Below, in pieces: positions 1-8,425 of a DNA stretch of 64,000 bases. The notes beneath the pieces were generated by a model that saw only the letters and a program-made list of their open reading frames with translations, did not search any database and was not told the origin of the DNA. Source of the DNA: Thalassospira indica (GTDB lineage Bacteria > Pseudomonadota > Alphaproteobacteria > Rhodospirillales > Thalassospiraceae); assembly GCF_003403095.1 (NCBI RefSeq), contig NZ_CP031555.1, positions 2,026,001-2,090,000 on the forward strand. The letters run 5' to 3'. How positions within the stretch are numbered: the stretch's first letter is position 1; each line of letters starts with the position of its first letter. Made by a program: the position numbers and the translations under genes.

Positions 1-517
1 CATAGAAAAAGTTCGGGTCAATACCGTTTGGATTAAGCGCCAGCGCCTTTTTGAGGTTTTCCTCGGCCTTGGTGTCACTGCCAAAAGCCAGTGGCCAGGG
101 CGGGACCTGATAATACAACGATCCGAGCGAGGTATAGGCAGAGCCATCCATCGCGGTCGGGGCCGTTTCGATCACGTTTTCAAAAAGTTCACGGGCATCG
201 CGCACTTTGCCAAGTGCTGAAATGCCACGGACAATTCCGGCATCGGTCGAAAGAATGATGCCTTGCCAGATTTGCACTTCCGGGCTGTCGGGGAACTGTG
301 CGCGCAGCTTTTCGCCGTCGGCCTCAAGCTTGTGAATGGCATCGAGTTGCGCATCCTCGTCTGTGATGTCGTATTTGATATGCGCCCATTCGCGTTGCAA
401 ATGTCGGACACCGTCCATTGCAGCAGGGGGTGCGCTTTGGGCATATGTCGCTGCCGACAGACCCAGAAGAAGACCGGTCGCAATGGCGAATGAGGTAATC
501 TGGCGTTTGATTTTCAT
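1..517 (-). CDS. Secreted TPR-like protein, partial (C terminus off the left edge)
   Basis: 172 codons are visible. The N terminus is a Sec-type signal peptide: basic start MKIKRQ, hydrophobic core at about residues 8-22, likely cleavage after Ala26. The product is therefore probably periplasmic. The mature part is helical, and residues 150-163 (KAEENLKKALALNP) look like the second helix of a tetratricopeptide repeat. Its ATG (515-517) overlaps the TGA of the upstream SDR gene by four bases, so it is translationally coupled as the last visible member of the 4032-to-1 operon. Its exact role is unknown; a scaffold for, or a partner of, the operon product is a guess. Short out-of-frame ORFs here lack the signal peptide and are not genes. 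Confidence 0.75.
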   Translation of the reverse strand, partial: MKIKRQITSFAIATGLLLGLSAATYAQSAPPAAMDGVRHLQREWAHIKYDITDEDAQLDAIHKLEADGEKLRAQFPDSPEVQIWQGIILSTDAGIVRGISALGKVRDARELFENVIETAPTAMDGSAYTSLGSLYYQVPPWPLAFGSDTKAEENLKKALALNPNGIDPNFFY

Positions 518-1317
518 GCGATGTTCCTCTGTGCGTCTTGCCGGTCGGCTTTTGTGATCAGTTCCGGCCGGGTTGGTATCGTACCGGTCTGGAGTATTTC
601 TTCGCCGATCCGGGTGTTCTTGCGCAGTCCTTTGTCGATCATCGAGGGGACAAGTGCATTGAGCGAGGCAAACAGGCGTTCTGGCCAGCCAATGCGAAAA
701 TCGCTGGCGTTGCGTTCAATGGCGTTGGCAATGCGAAGTGCAACATCGCGCGGGGTATCTTCGCTGGCTTTGGTCATGCGATTAAGCATGCCAATTTTGC
801 CGCTGTTCATGCTGGTACTGACAGCACGGGGTGCAATATGGCTGACCGTAATCGATGTGCCGCACAGTTCCCGGCGAAGCGCGTCGCTATAGCCTTTGAG
901 GCCGGATTTGGCGGCGGCGTAACCCGTCATGTGCGGCAGTGGGATCAAGCCGACCATCGAGCCGATATTGACGATCTGACCGTGGTTGCGGCGTCGCATG
1001 GCGGGCAGAACCGCCTGACAAAGACGCATCGGCACCAGCAGGTTCAGGGTTAACAGCGCGTCGTAATCCTGATCTTCGGCATAGCCGAAATCATTGATCC
1101 CGGCGAGATTGATCAGGATATCAGGCGTGTTTTCGCGAAGCGCCTTGCAGGTCGTATCGATCCGTTCCATCAGATCGCCTTCGGATGCCCGGTCATAAGA
1201 CCGGACATTCGCACCGCGTTCTTTCAGGATTTCCACAAGGGGTTTTCCAATCCCGCCGGTTGCACCGGTGAGAAAGATGTCTTTTCCCTCAAGCAACATT
1301 TTTCCGTTGTCCTTCAT
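514..1317 (-). CDS. Short-chain dehydrogenase/reductase in the acyl-activation operon
   Basis: Classical SDR of 267 aa. The nucleotide-binding motif TGATGGIG is at residues 17-24, and the catalytic Ser120, Tyr133 and Lys137 (YAAAK) are all present, so an NAD(P)-dependent oxidation or reduction is expected. The start could be ATG at 1317 (used here) or the next Met at 1299 (MLLEGKD). Both lie inside or near the end of the upstream AMP-ligase gene (stop at 1289), so the two are translationally coupled. The substrate is unknown. In context it would reduce or oxidise the product of the ligase/diiron enzyme. A longer reading from 1344 is possible but adds only unlike sequence. Confidence 0.85.
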   Translation of the reverse strand: MKDNGKMLLEGKDIFLTGATGGIGKPLVEILKERGANVRSYDRASEGDLMERIDTTCKALRENTPDILINLAGINDFGYAEDQDYDALLTLNLLVPMRLCQAVLPAMRRRNHGQIVNIGSMVGLIPLPHMTGYAAAKSGLKGYSDALRRELCGTSITVSHIAPRAVSTSMNSGKIGMLNRMTKASEDTPRDVALRIANAIERNASDFRIGWPERLFASLNALVPSMIDKGLRKNTRIGEEILQTGTIPTRPELITKADRQDAQRNIA

Positions 1318-3325
1318 GCGGGATCGCTGCGAACAGGTTGGCAAACAGGCGGAAGGTGTTGTTGGCGACTTCGATGATCGCGGCCTGATCGTCCGGGTCA
1401 GTGATCTGGTTGACGGTTTTCTCGAAGAATTTCATGTGCTCGATATCCAGCGATCCGTGCGAGAACAGATAGCTGAAGGCCGATTTCGGCAAATCAAGAC
1501 CGGTCATGACGGCGTCTGCACCCTGACTTGCGATCTGGGTCGAGGTGCTTTCAAGCATGAAGACCATGCCAAGGAAACCGACCGGGTTTTTGCGCGCGAT
1601 GTAGTCGTAGTTATAGGCGACCATCACCTGGGTTTCGAGGTTGGGCGTTGCGTTGCGCGCCGCTTCACGATCGCCACCGGCGGCCTCGATATCATCAAGG
1701 ATCCACTCTTCGTGGCCTTCTTCTTCTTCGAGATATTCAATCACCGCCTTGTGCAGCCAGCGTTTGTCATCGGGCAGGCGCGATCCCATTGCCATCAGGA
1801 ATGGAACGGTATGTTTGACGTGGTGATAGGCCTCCGTCAGGTAGGCGACGTAGGTCGATCTCGAAATATTGCCCGACAGTCCGTCAACGAGTTGCGGAAC
1901 GTGATAAAGCGCGTTGCGGGCGTCAGCGGTCTGGGCAACCAAACGATCATAGAAATTCATGGGGAGCTCCGAAGTGTTTTGTGAGGAGACAAATTGTTTG
2001 ACGATCACATCACGCTTGGGCCGACCATTTCCGGTCAGGCAGCCGTTCTGCGCGGTGAAGGGTGCGCAAAGCGTGAAATGTTTGATTTGGGCATAGTCGG
2101 GGAGGCTGGCATTTGCGGCCTGAATTGCGGCAGGGATGTCAGCATCAGTGCTGCTTGGTACGATCAGGGCTTCAAGATGGGCTTGGCCGTCGCCAAAAAC
2201 GATTGCCTGATAAATGGCGGTTTGGGCCAGCAAGGCGGCCTCGGGCCATTCGGGTGATATGTTGCGCCCGTTTGAGGTTATCAGGACGTTTTTGCGCCGT
2301 CCGGTAACGGACACAAAGCCATCGTTCGAAATCTGGCCAAGGTCACCGGTGGCGAAGCGTTCCGAAAGGGACGCGTTTGCCGAGGACGGATCGCCGACAT
2401 AGCCAAGGAAGCCTGGATTGCGAATGACGATTTCATCATCGACGATTTCTGCGCTGACATGCGGCAACAGCGTGCCCGTCGTGCCCGGTTTGTCCTTGCC
2501 TGGAACGTTCAACGACAGCACCGATGCGCATTCAGAAAGGCCATATCCTTCGTAAACCGGAAGTCCGATCTGACGGGCCTTGGCAATCAGGGCGGGATCA
2601 ATCCGCGCGCCGCCAACGGCAATGAAATCAAGTTTGGTCAGCGGGCCATATTGCATGACCTGCATCATCAGGGCGCGCAGCAGTTCCGGCACCAGAATGA
2701 CCGAGGTGGCATCAGCCCCCTTGAGCAAGCCATGCAGGTTTTCGTACTGCGCCTCAAAGTTCCGCAAGGACGTAAGATGCACGGTGCAACCGGCGAGAAG
2801 TCCGGCATAGACGCCAGCAACATTTTCCAGCAAGACGGCCAGGGGCAGGGCGGAAAAATGCGTGCCGGCAAATCCGTCGCCCAGCATCTGATAGATCGAG
2901 CTTGCGATATTCATCATGGCGGTTGCAGGCAGACAGACCCCTTTGGGGGTGCCGGTGGTGCCGGATGTGAAGGTGATTTTTACAGTTCCTGCCGGGATGG
3001 TCGTGGATTTGGCAAGACCGGTTCGCACCATGCCATCTGGTGTGATCATGTGAGTGATGCCAGCGGCTGCGGCGGCGTGATCAATCTGTGCTTTGGTAAA
3101 GAAGGGTGGGATCGGAACACAGATGGTTTCCGATTTGAGTGCCGCCAAGTCCCAAAGTACCCAGTCGATACCGTTATCAAGCGCGATGCCAAGAACATCG
3201 ACATCGGTAAGGTCTTTGGCGTGGTCGTCAATGCGCTTGATCAGGTCGCCATAGGTGATCTGATCGGTCTGGCTTTTAAGGGCGATTTTGTCGGCCGGGT
3301 GTTGGCCGATGCGTGAAAACAGCAT
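1289..3325 (-). CDS. AMP-dependent acyl ligase fused to a haem-oxygenase-like diiron oxidase
   Basis: 678-aa two-domain protein. Residues 1-450 form an ANL-family adenylating enzyme: P-loop TSGTTGTPKG at 120-129, YGLSE at 261-265, ATGD at 325-328, hinge region TGRRKN at 341-346, and the catalytic C-terminal Lys in PKRD (436-439). Residues 456-678 match the iron-containing redox/TenA-like haem-oxygenase fold. The diiron ligand set is visible as Glu498, Glu535, His538 (ExxH), His623, Asp627 and His630. Known relatives of the second domain (UndA, SznF, CADD) oxidise acids or amines with O2. A fusion implies direct hand-over of an activated acid, but the substrate is unknown. Met456 is preceded by GGAG, so a free oxidase may also be translated. 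Confidence 0.85.
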   Translation of the reverse strand: MLFSRIGQHPADKIALKSQTDQITYGDLIKRIDDHAKDLTDVDVLGIALDNGIDWVLWDLAALKSETICVPIPPFFTKAQIDHAAAAAGITHMITPDGMVRTGLAKSTTIPAGTVKITFTSGTTGTPKGVCLPATAMMNIASSIYQMLGDGFAGTHFSALPLAVLLENVAGVYAGLLAGCTVHLTSLRNFEAQYENLHGLLKGADATSVILVPELLRALMMQVMQYGPLTKLDFIAVGGARIDPALIAKARQIGLPVYEGYGLSECASVLSLNVPGKDKPGTTGTLLPHVSAEIVDDEIVIRNPGFLGYVGDPSSANASLSERFATGDLGQISNDGFVSVTGRRKNVLITSNGRNISPEWPEAALLAQTAIYQAIVFGDGQAHLEALIVPSSTDADIPAAIQAANASLPDYAQIKHFTLCAPFTAQNGCLTGNGRPKRDVIVKQFVSSQNTSELPMNFYDRLVAQTADARNALYHVPQLVDGLSGNISRSTYVAYLTEAYHHVKHTVPFLMAMGSRLPDDKRWLHKAVIEYLEEEEGHEEWILDDIEAAGGDREAARNATPNLETQVMVAYNYDYIARKNPVGFLGMVFMLESTSTQIASQGADAVMTGLDLPKSAFSYLFSHGSLDIEHMKFFEKTVNQITDPDDQAAIIEVANNTFRLFANLFAAIPHEGQRKNVA

Positions 3326-3333
3326 GATCAGAC

Positions 3334-4032
3334 TCAGACCTCGCCATTATGTTGGAGACGGGGATAAAGGCGCGGGCGCATGTGGCTGTATTCGGCGCCA
3401 AAAAGCGATTGCAGGCGCAGATATCCCAAAGAGACCGAGCCCGAGAGAACATGCGGGCGCGTGTCGTAATACCGGCCCCAATCGGTGTTGCCGCATTCAA
3501 GCAGGGCCGGGTCGGCGAGTGCATGACGCACCGGCGCCAACCCCATTTTCTGGAACCGTTTTTCAAGACTTGCGGTACCGGTTACGACCGCCTGTTTGAA
3601 GCCGCTATGATGCAAATAAGCCGAAAGGGCGGTGAACAGGAAGGATGACGCGCCTGATCCGTTTGATGCCAGATTGCCGATTTCAGCAATCTCGTGGCGG
3701 GGAATGCCCAGAATCGAATTGATCGGTCGGCGGAGATACTGTTCGAGAAACAGCGGACCATGCCCGGCGGATCGAAAACCAAGGGCCGCGACAATATCGC
3801 CGTGATCATCGCGCACACTCATCAGTGTGTCGTAATGAACCGATATTTTTGCCTCATAAGTGCGGGCATAGATGCCAGAGATAAAATCCTCGACCTCGGC
3901 GCGTTCGCGCGCCGTATTGGTCAGGATTGAAATGGCGCAAGCATGCGTCGGCACGCGGGACAGAAACCCGTTCTTCTGCAAACGAAGTCTGGCCGAGGGA
4001 TTGCCGTTTTCGTTGTAATTAAGCTGCAGCAT
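3334..4032 (-). CDS. Thermostable-hemolysin family protein (acyltransferase-like)
   Basis: 232-aa protein recognised as the T_hemolysin family (Vibrio delta-VPH type) from its overall pattern, including LFLEQYLRRPI at about 94-104 and EIAEIGNLAS at 114-123. The second motif resembles the E-I-x-x-L core of LuxI-like and N-acyl amino acid synthases. This favours an acyltransferase over a pore-forming toxin; that reading is my inference. No signal peptide is present, so a secreted haemolysin is unlikely. It is the first gene of the operon and ends 8 bases before the ligase start. An AAAGGCG ribosome site sits somewhat far upstream of the ATG at 4032. Confidence 0.75.
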   Translation of the reverse strand: MLQLNYNENGNPSARLRLQKNGFLSRVPTHACAISILTNTARERAEVEDFISGIYARTYEAKISVHYDTLMSVRDDHGDIVAALGFRSAGHGPLFLEQYLRRPINSILGIPRHEIAEIGNLASNGSGASSFLFTALSAYLHHSGFKQAVVTGTASLEKRFQKMGLAPVRHALADPALLECGNTDWGRYYDTRPHVLSGSVSLGYLRLQSLFGAEYSHMRPRLYPRLQHNGEV

Positions 4033-4133
4033 TCAGTGGACGCCTTTTGATACGTGAATAACGCATTCTGGCGTCGCAACCTGACAGCAAGCTGAAGAGC
4101 TGAAATCAACTTAAATCGAGGTGTTGGGCAGGG

Positions 4134-5474
4134 TCAGGATCGTTTGGAGGAGGGGCTTTGTGTCATTTCCACGCGGATCGGTTCATCGCTGCTGCGCAGG
4201 TGCAAATCGCGTTGCGGGAACGGGATTTCGATATTGTGTTCGATGAAGGCATCCCAGACATTGAGCAAAACTTCGCTGATGATATTGCCGCGTCCGTTTT
4301 GCGGGTCGTTGATCCAGAACCGGATTTCAAGATCGACCGAGTTATCCCCAAAACCGCGCATCAGGGTATTGGGCCCGGGATTGTCCTGCACGCGTGCGCA
4401 TTTTGCCGCCGCCTCGTTACACAGCTTGATCGCAAGATGGGGATCGCAGTTATAGGAAATGCCGACCGGGACTTTCAGGCGCAGCTTGACGTCCGAGTGG
4501 CTCCAGTTTTCGACCTGATTGGTGATCAGGTCTTCGTTGGGGATCAGGAACTCTGTTCCGTCGCGGGTCCGAACGGCGGTATAGCGTGCGCCCAGTGACT
4601 GAATCCAGCCAAAGGTATCGCCAATTGCAATGACATCACCGGGCTTGATCGAGCGGTCGAGCAACAGGATCACGCCGCTTATCAGGTTGGCGAAAATGCG
4701 TTGCAGACCAAATCCAATCCCGACACCGACCGCACCACCAAATACGGCAAGTGCCGTCAGATCGACACCCATGGTCGAAAGCGCAAACAAAACGGCGATT
4801 GAGAGCAAGACAAGCTTAAGAAGCTTTGCCATCAGAACCTGCACCGACGGGGTCAGGTGATGGACCTTGCGGATGCGTTGTTCAAACAGGCGTGAGGCAA
4901 AGGATGCCACCCACAGCAAAACCGCAAGCGAGAGAACGGCTTTGATGATGCCATAGACCGAAATACGGAATTCGCCGAATTCAATCGCATGCCCGTCGAG
5001 TATTGCGATACTTGGTTCCAGCCATCCGACAATGTTGAGTGCTGCCAACGTCCAGGCGACGGTGGCAATGGTGCGTGACCAGACAGGATCATTCACAACG
5101 GCCGCGGCGAGACGAATGACAATCCATGCATTCAGAAGACTTGCCACCAACCGGATGATGTTATGGCGGTAGCCAGCCTGAATGGCGATGGCATCGAGCA
5201 GCCAGATGGCAGTGACAAAAATCAGCGGGAAGGCAAGACTGGGCAGCACCAACGCAAAGCGTCGAAACCCGGCATAGGGTAAAAGCGGCTTCCAGTCCTG
5301 CAAGCGTGCGAGAAGCGACGCCAGACGACCACGCAGCAAAAAGGCCAGGATGGTGGCAAGCAGGCAGGCAGCAATCTGGATCAGGATCGGGACCAGCAGG
5401 ACATTTGCAGAGATCCAGGCGATTGCCTGTTCAAGCCATTGCAAATAGATGTCCGGATTGCTGAGCTGTTCCAT
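4134..5474 (-). CDS. MscS-family mechanosensitive channel
   Basis: 446-aa inner-membrane channel that would release solutes on hypo-osmotic shock. Several hydrophobic helices fill the N-terminal half. The pore helix is a Gly/Ala-rich segment (LTALAVFGGAVGVGIGFGLQ) running into FANLISGVILLLDRSIKPGD, the hallmark of the MscS beta domain junction. A cytoplasmic C terminus follows. ATG at 5474 was chosen because AGGGA lies five bases upstream; an in-frame TTG at 5510 gives 12 more residues without a ribosome site. The N-terminal extension makes it larger than E. coli MscS (286 aa). It lies 101 bases upstream of the T_hemolysin gene on the same strand and may or may not share its transcript. Confidence 0.9.
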   Translation of the reverse strand: MEQLSNPDIYLQWLEQAIAWISANVLLVPILIQIAACLLATILAFLLRGRLASLLARLQDWKPLLPYAGFRRFALVLPSLAFPLIFVTAIWLLDAIAIQAGYRHNIIRLVASLLNAWIVIRLAAAVVNDPVWSRTIATVAWTLAALNIVGWLEPSIAILDGHAIEFGEFRISVYGIIKAVLSLAVLLWVASFASRLFEQRIRKVHHLTPSVQVLMAKLLKLVLLSIAVLFALSTMGVDLTALAVFGGAVGVGIGFGLQRIFANLISGVILLLDRSIKPGDVIAIGDTFGWIQSLGARYTAVRTRDGTEFLIPNEDLITNQVENWSHSDVKLRLKVPVGISYNCDPHLAIKLCNEAAAKCARVQDNPGPNTLMRGFGDNSVDLEIRFWINDPQNGRGNIISEVLLNVWDAFIEHNIEIPFPQRDLHLRSSDEPIRVEMTQSPSSKRS

Positions 5475-5609
5475 ATTGTCCCTGATGATAGGTTTCGTTC
5501 TTTGCGACAAAGCCCGTTAAAACAATATGGTAACACGGAACGGGATTAACAGGCACCTTTCAACGCAGGGCCTTTTGTATCGCCCAACCCCGAGTGCCAA
5601 CGGACCAAG

Positions 5610-5634
5610 AAAAAAGCCGGCGAATGCCGGCTTT
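5610..5634 (-). terminator. Rho-independent terminator after cbpA
   Basis: Read on the minus strand, AAAGCCGGC-ATTC-GCCGGC is followed by six T. It lies 11 bases past the cbpA stop codon and ends that transcript before mscS. Confidence 0.9.
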
Positions 5635-5645
5635 GGATGGATGGG

Positions 5646-6575
5646 TTAGCGCGCCTTGTAGGGGTGCTTTTCAGACCAGTCCTTGATGAACTCGACCAAT
5701 TCATCATCGCGTTCTTCGGGCAGCTTGACCGTCAGGTGAACATATTGATCACCGCGTTTGTTGCCCCGGTCATAGGGCGCGCCCTTGCCGCGCAGGCGCA
5801 GTTTGGTGCCACTGTTGGCGTTGGCTGGCAGCTTCATATTGACCTTGCCATCGACAATCGGCACTTCGATGGAGCCACCCAGAATGGCCTCAGACAGGCT
5901 GATTGCCAGATCACAATGCAGGTCATTGCCTTCGCGTCGGAAGGTTTTATCCGGATGGACATGCAGCTTGATCAGCGCATCACCGGCCTCGCCACCATTC
6001 ATGCCCGCCATACCCTGGCCTTTAAGACGGAGCGTCTGTTCGTTTTCGCTTCCGGGTGGAATGCGGACCTCAAGGCTTTTGCCGCTGGCAAGATTGATAC
6101 GCTTGGTCGTGCCAAGGATGGCCTCAGCGAAATCAAGGCTCAGCTCATAGGAGATGTTCGGGCCTTTGACCTTTCTGGGTTTGCGTTCCCCGCCAAAGCC
6201 ACCGAAACCGCCGCCGCCAGAACGTGCGCGTCCCTTGCCGAAAATTTCGTCAAAGATGTCCTCGGCATTGGCACCGGAAAAGCCGCCGAACGGATCACCG
6301 CCGCCAAAGCCGCCACCGGCATGTCCGCCGCCACGGGCAAACGGGCTGGTTTCGCGACCATCGGCGTCGATTTCACCATTGTCGAATTTCTTGCGGCGCT
6401 CCGCATCACCGAGAAGATGATAGGCGCTCGATACCTTTTTGAAGCGTTCTTCGATTTTGGCATCGCCCGGATTGACATCGGGGTGAAGTTCACGCGCCAG
6501 TTTGCGATAGGCCTTTTTGATTTCTTCCTGACTGGCGTTTTTGGCAACGCCAAGTGTCTTGTAGGGATCCTGCAT
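5646..6575 (-). CDS. cbpA: DnaJ-type co-chaperone CbpA (J domain plus DnaJ C-terminal domain)
   Basis: 309-aa type II J protein. The J domain covers residues 3-69 with HPD at 31-33, which stimulates the DnaK ATPase. A Gly/Phe-rich linker at about 88-130 follows, then two substrate-binding beta domains to residue 300. No CxxCxGxG zinc centre is present, which separates it from DnaJ proper. It would act in the cytoplasm as a DnaK partner under stress. It is a single-gene unit: its own terminator lies at 5610-5634 and 216 bases of non-coding DNA separate it from the next gene upstream. The large antisense ORF across it is a shadow. Confidence 0.92.
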   Translation of the reverse strand: MQDPYKTLGVAKNASQEEIKKAYRKLARELHPDVNPGDAKIEERFKKVSSAYHLLGDAERRKKFDNGEIDADGRETSPFARGGGHAGGGFGGGDPFGGFSGANAEDIFDEIFGKGRARSGGGGFGGFGGERKPRKVKGPNISYELSLDFAEAILGTTKRINLASGKSLEVRIPPGSENEQTLRLKGQGMAGMNGGEAGDALIKLHVHPDKTFRREGNDLHCDLAISLSEAILGGSIEVPIVDGKVNMKLPANANSGTKLRLRGKGAPYDRGNKRGDQYVHLTVKLPEERDDELVEFIKDWSEKHPYKAR

Positions 6576-6732
6576 TTACTGACCGGTTCCAGAAACTAAA
6601 AGCACGTTATGTGATTTGCACGTTGTGTTCATTATTAGATCATGCGCCGCAAAAGATGAACCATTTTGCCGCATCTGATCCGAAACAATGACATTAAGAC
6701 GGGTTTGTCGCCCGAACCGATGACCAGATATG

Positions 6733-6768
6733 AAAAGGCGGCGCAGATCGCAAGGACCGCACCGCCTG
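6733..6768 (-). terminator. Probable terminator after the glycine-zipper lipoprotein gene
   Basis: On the minus strand, GGCGGTGC and GCGCCGCC form an imperfect stem followed by TTTT. It starts 23 bases past the stop codon at 6792. Confidence 0.6.
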
Positions 6769-6791
6769 TCATTTCAGATTTTTAGCAAGGC

Positions 6792-7268
6792 TTAGTTGAC
6801 GACTTTCCAGCTGCCATCCGGCTGACGGCAGGCGGTGCCATAAGCCGTTTCTTCCTGACCACCGATCATCACCGTCTGCTGGTATTCGCGGCAATATTCC
6901 TGGGTTTTCGGTTCCTGATAGGTGCGGGTCGGGGTCACCGTACCCTGAACACCGGTATCGGGGTTGTTCCAAGTGGTGGTTTGACCAGTCGGGGTGGCTT
7001 CCAGCGTGCGCTGGGTGCTTTTTGCCATGATGGCGCGGTCGGCATTGTCAAGCGACTTGCCGACTTCGCTGCCGATGAAGGCACCAGCAAGCGTACCAAG
7101 CGCAACACCGACAAGCTGGCCACTGCCCTTGCCGAACTGTGCGCCTGCGACGGCACCACCGACGGCACCAAGAAGTGTGCCGGCCGTTTGCTTCTGACCC
7201 TGATCCTGGGCGCAGCCAGCGATAAAGGCGGTCATGACCACCGGGATAACGATCTGACGGAATTTCAT
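6792..7268 (-). CDS. Glycine-zipper outer-membrane lipoprotein (17-kDa surface antigen-like)
   Basis: 158-aa lipoprotein of the RT0821/Lpp0805 type. The signal peptide ends in a lipobox (FIAG-Cys19). A glycine-zipper segment at about residues 30-70 (GTLLGAVGGAVAGAQFG and a following Gly-rich stretch) is typical of proteins packed against the outer membrane. The C terminus carries two conserved Cys (EYCREYQ and TACRQPDGSW), as in this family. ATG at 7268 places the signal peptide correctly; an in-frame ATG at 7283 would add MGKLN. The gene is divergent from pdxH, with the shared promoter in 7269-7414. The function is structural or unknown. Confidence 0.85.
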   Translation of the reverse strand: MKFRQIVIPVVMTAFIAGCAQDQGQKQTAGTLLGAVGGAVAGAQFGKGSGQLVGVALGTLAGAFIGSEVGKSLDNADRAIMAKSTQRTLEATPTGQTTTWNNPDTGVQGTVTPTRTYQEPKTQEYCREYQQTVMIGGQEETAYGTACRQPDGSWKVVN

Positions 7269-7414
7269 GTTTAATTTGCCCATCTTGTCTTTACAGTCCC
7301 AACCGATATTCTTTGGGTATATATATTGATCCAACGTTGTTGCTGCCACCGTAGTTCCGAAATATGTCGTCCTGACGGCAACAAATTTAATCAGCCAAAG
7401 GAAATCCTTTCGCA

Positions 7415-8035
7415 ATGAACGAGAAAAATGCGCCAAAAATTGGGCATGAACCCCACGATGCCCCGTTCGACATGTTCGAAACCTGGTTTGCGGACGCAAA
7501 AAAGGTCGAGACTGCCTATCCGGATGCGATGACGCTTGCGACTGCCGATGCGCAAGGTCGCCCGTCGGCGCGCATTGTGCTGCTTAAGGGTTTTGATCCG
7601 CGCGGATTTGTTTTCTATACCAACTATGAAAGCCGCAAGGGGGATCAACTGGCCGAGAACGGTTTTGCCGCCCTGTGTTTCCACTGGAAGACGCTTGAAA
7701 AGTGCGTGCGTATCGAGGGCAAGGTTGCCAAGGTCGATGCGGCCGAGTCAGATGAATATTTTGCATCCCGCCCGCGTGGCAGCCAGTTGGGGGCGTGGGC
7801 ATCCATTCAGTCGCGCCCGATGAGTGGCCGGTTTGATCTTGAAAAACGGGTTGCGGAATTCACCGCCAAATTTGGTCTTGGCAAAGTGCCGCGTCCGGAA
7901 CATTGGGGCGGTTATCGCCTTGTCCCGGACCGGATCGAGTTCTGGGCAGAGGGCAAATTCCGCCTGCATGACCGCAAGCTGTTTACCCGCGATGACGCCG
8001 ATAGCGGCTGGGATACGCAAAAGCTGTTTCCGTAA
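7415..8035 (+). CDS. pdxH: Pyridoxamine 5'-phosphate oxidase
   Basis: 206-aa FMN enzyme that makes pyridoxal 5'-phosphate from pyridoxine or pyridoxamine phosphate, the last step of vitamin B6 synthesis and salvage. The FMN/PLP-binding features are present: RIVLLKGFD, FYTNYESRKG, the ARG-type segment SRPRGSQLGAWAS, and the C-terminal RLVPDRIEFW with RLHDR. Length matches the family (about 210-220). The product also serves HemA, encoded later in the window. It is monocistronic with its own terminator. Confidence 0.96.
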   Translation: MNEKNAPKIGHEPHDAPFDMFETWFADAKKVETAYPDAMTLATADAQGRPSARIVLLKGFDPRGFVFYTNYESRKGDQLAENGFAALCFHWKTLEKCVRIEGKVAKVDAAESDEYFASRPRGSQLGAWASIQSRPMSGRFDLEKRVAEFTAKFGLGKVPRPEHWGGYRLVPDRIEFWAEGKFRLHDRKLFTRDDADSGWDTQKLFP

Positions 8036-8060
8036 GGAAGCCACGAGACTCCAGAACGCA

Positions 8061-8096
8061 AAAAACGCACAAGGGGATCAAGCCTTGTGCGTTTTT
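8061..8096 (+). terminator. Terminator between pdxH and the ArsR gene (bidirectional)
   Basis: AAAAACGCACAAGG and CCTTGTGCGTTTTT form a long stem around GGATCAAG. T runs at both ends suit transcripts from both sides. Confidence 0.92.
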
Positions 8097-8116
8097 GTAT
8101 TTTGGATCGGTGCACT

Positions 8117-8425
8117 TTAGACTGCGGGTTCTGGCGGACAGAAGGTGTCCTGCAGCACGGCGATGATTTTCATGATGTCAGGATTGGCCAGCGAGTAATA
8201 AATCGTTTGCGCATCGCGGCGGGTTTTCACAAGCCCTTCGCGGCGCAGGCGTGCAAGGTGCTGTGACAGGGCGGATTGTTTGATGCCCAGTTCATTTTCC
8301 AGCGTGCCAACGGATTTTTCCGTGTCGCCGAGAGAGCACAAAATAAGCAGACGCCACTCATTGCCGAGCGTTTTGAGAAATTCTGCAGCTTCACGTGCAT
8401 TCTCGTGCAGTGCCGTATAGTCCAT
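8117..8425 (-). CDS. ArsR-family repressor resembling persulfide sensors SqrR/BigR
   Basis: 102-aa winged-helix ArsR protein. The recognition helix region is SALSQHLARLRREGLV (51-66), followed by the wing TRRDAQTIYYSL. There is no CxC metal site. Instead it has exactly two Cys, Cys30 in helix 2 (RLLILC) and Cys96 in the last helix (DTFC). The spacing of 66 equals that of the redox Cys pair of SqrR (41/107) and BigR. That suggests sensing of reactive sulfur through a di- or tetrasulfide bond; this is inference from spacing and position. It is divergent from a universal stress gene. The sulfide-oxidation operon lies about 49 kb away and could be a target. Confidence 0.85.
   Translation of the reverse strand: MDYTALHENAREAAEFLKTLGNEWRLLILCSLGDTEKSVGTLENELGIKQSALSQHLARLRREGLVKTRRDAQTIYYSLANPDIMKIIAVLQDTFCPPEPAV

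Noticed and set aside
3334..4032. Secreted pore-forming haemolysin
   Set aside because: No signal peptide is present, and motifs and operon context fit an acyltransferase-like role better.
5637..6599. Long open frame antisense to cbpA
   Set aside because: It lies opposite a certain chaperone gene, has low-complexity unlike sequence and no ribosome site. It is a composition shadow.
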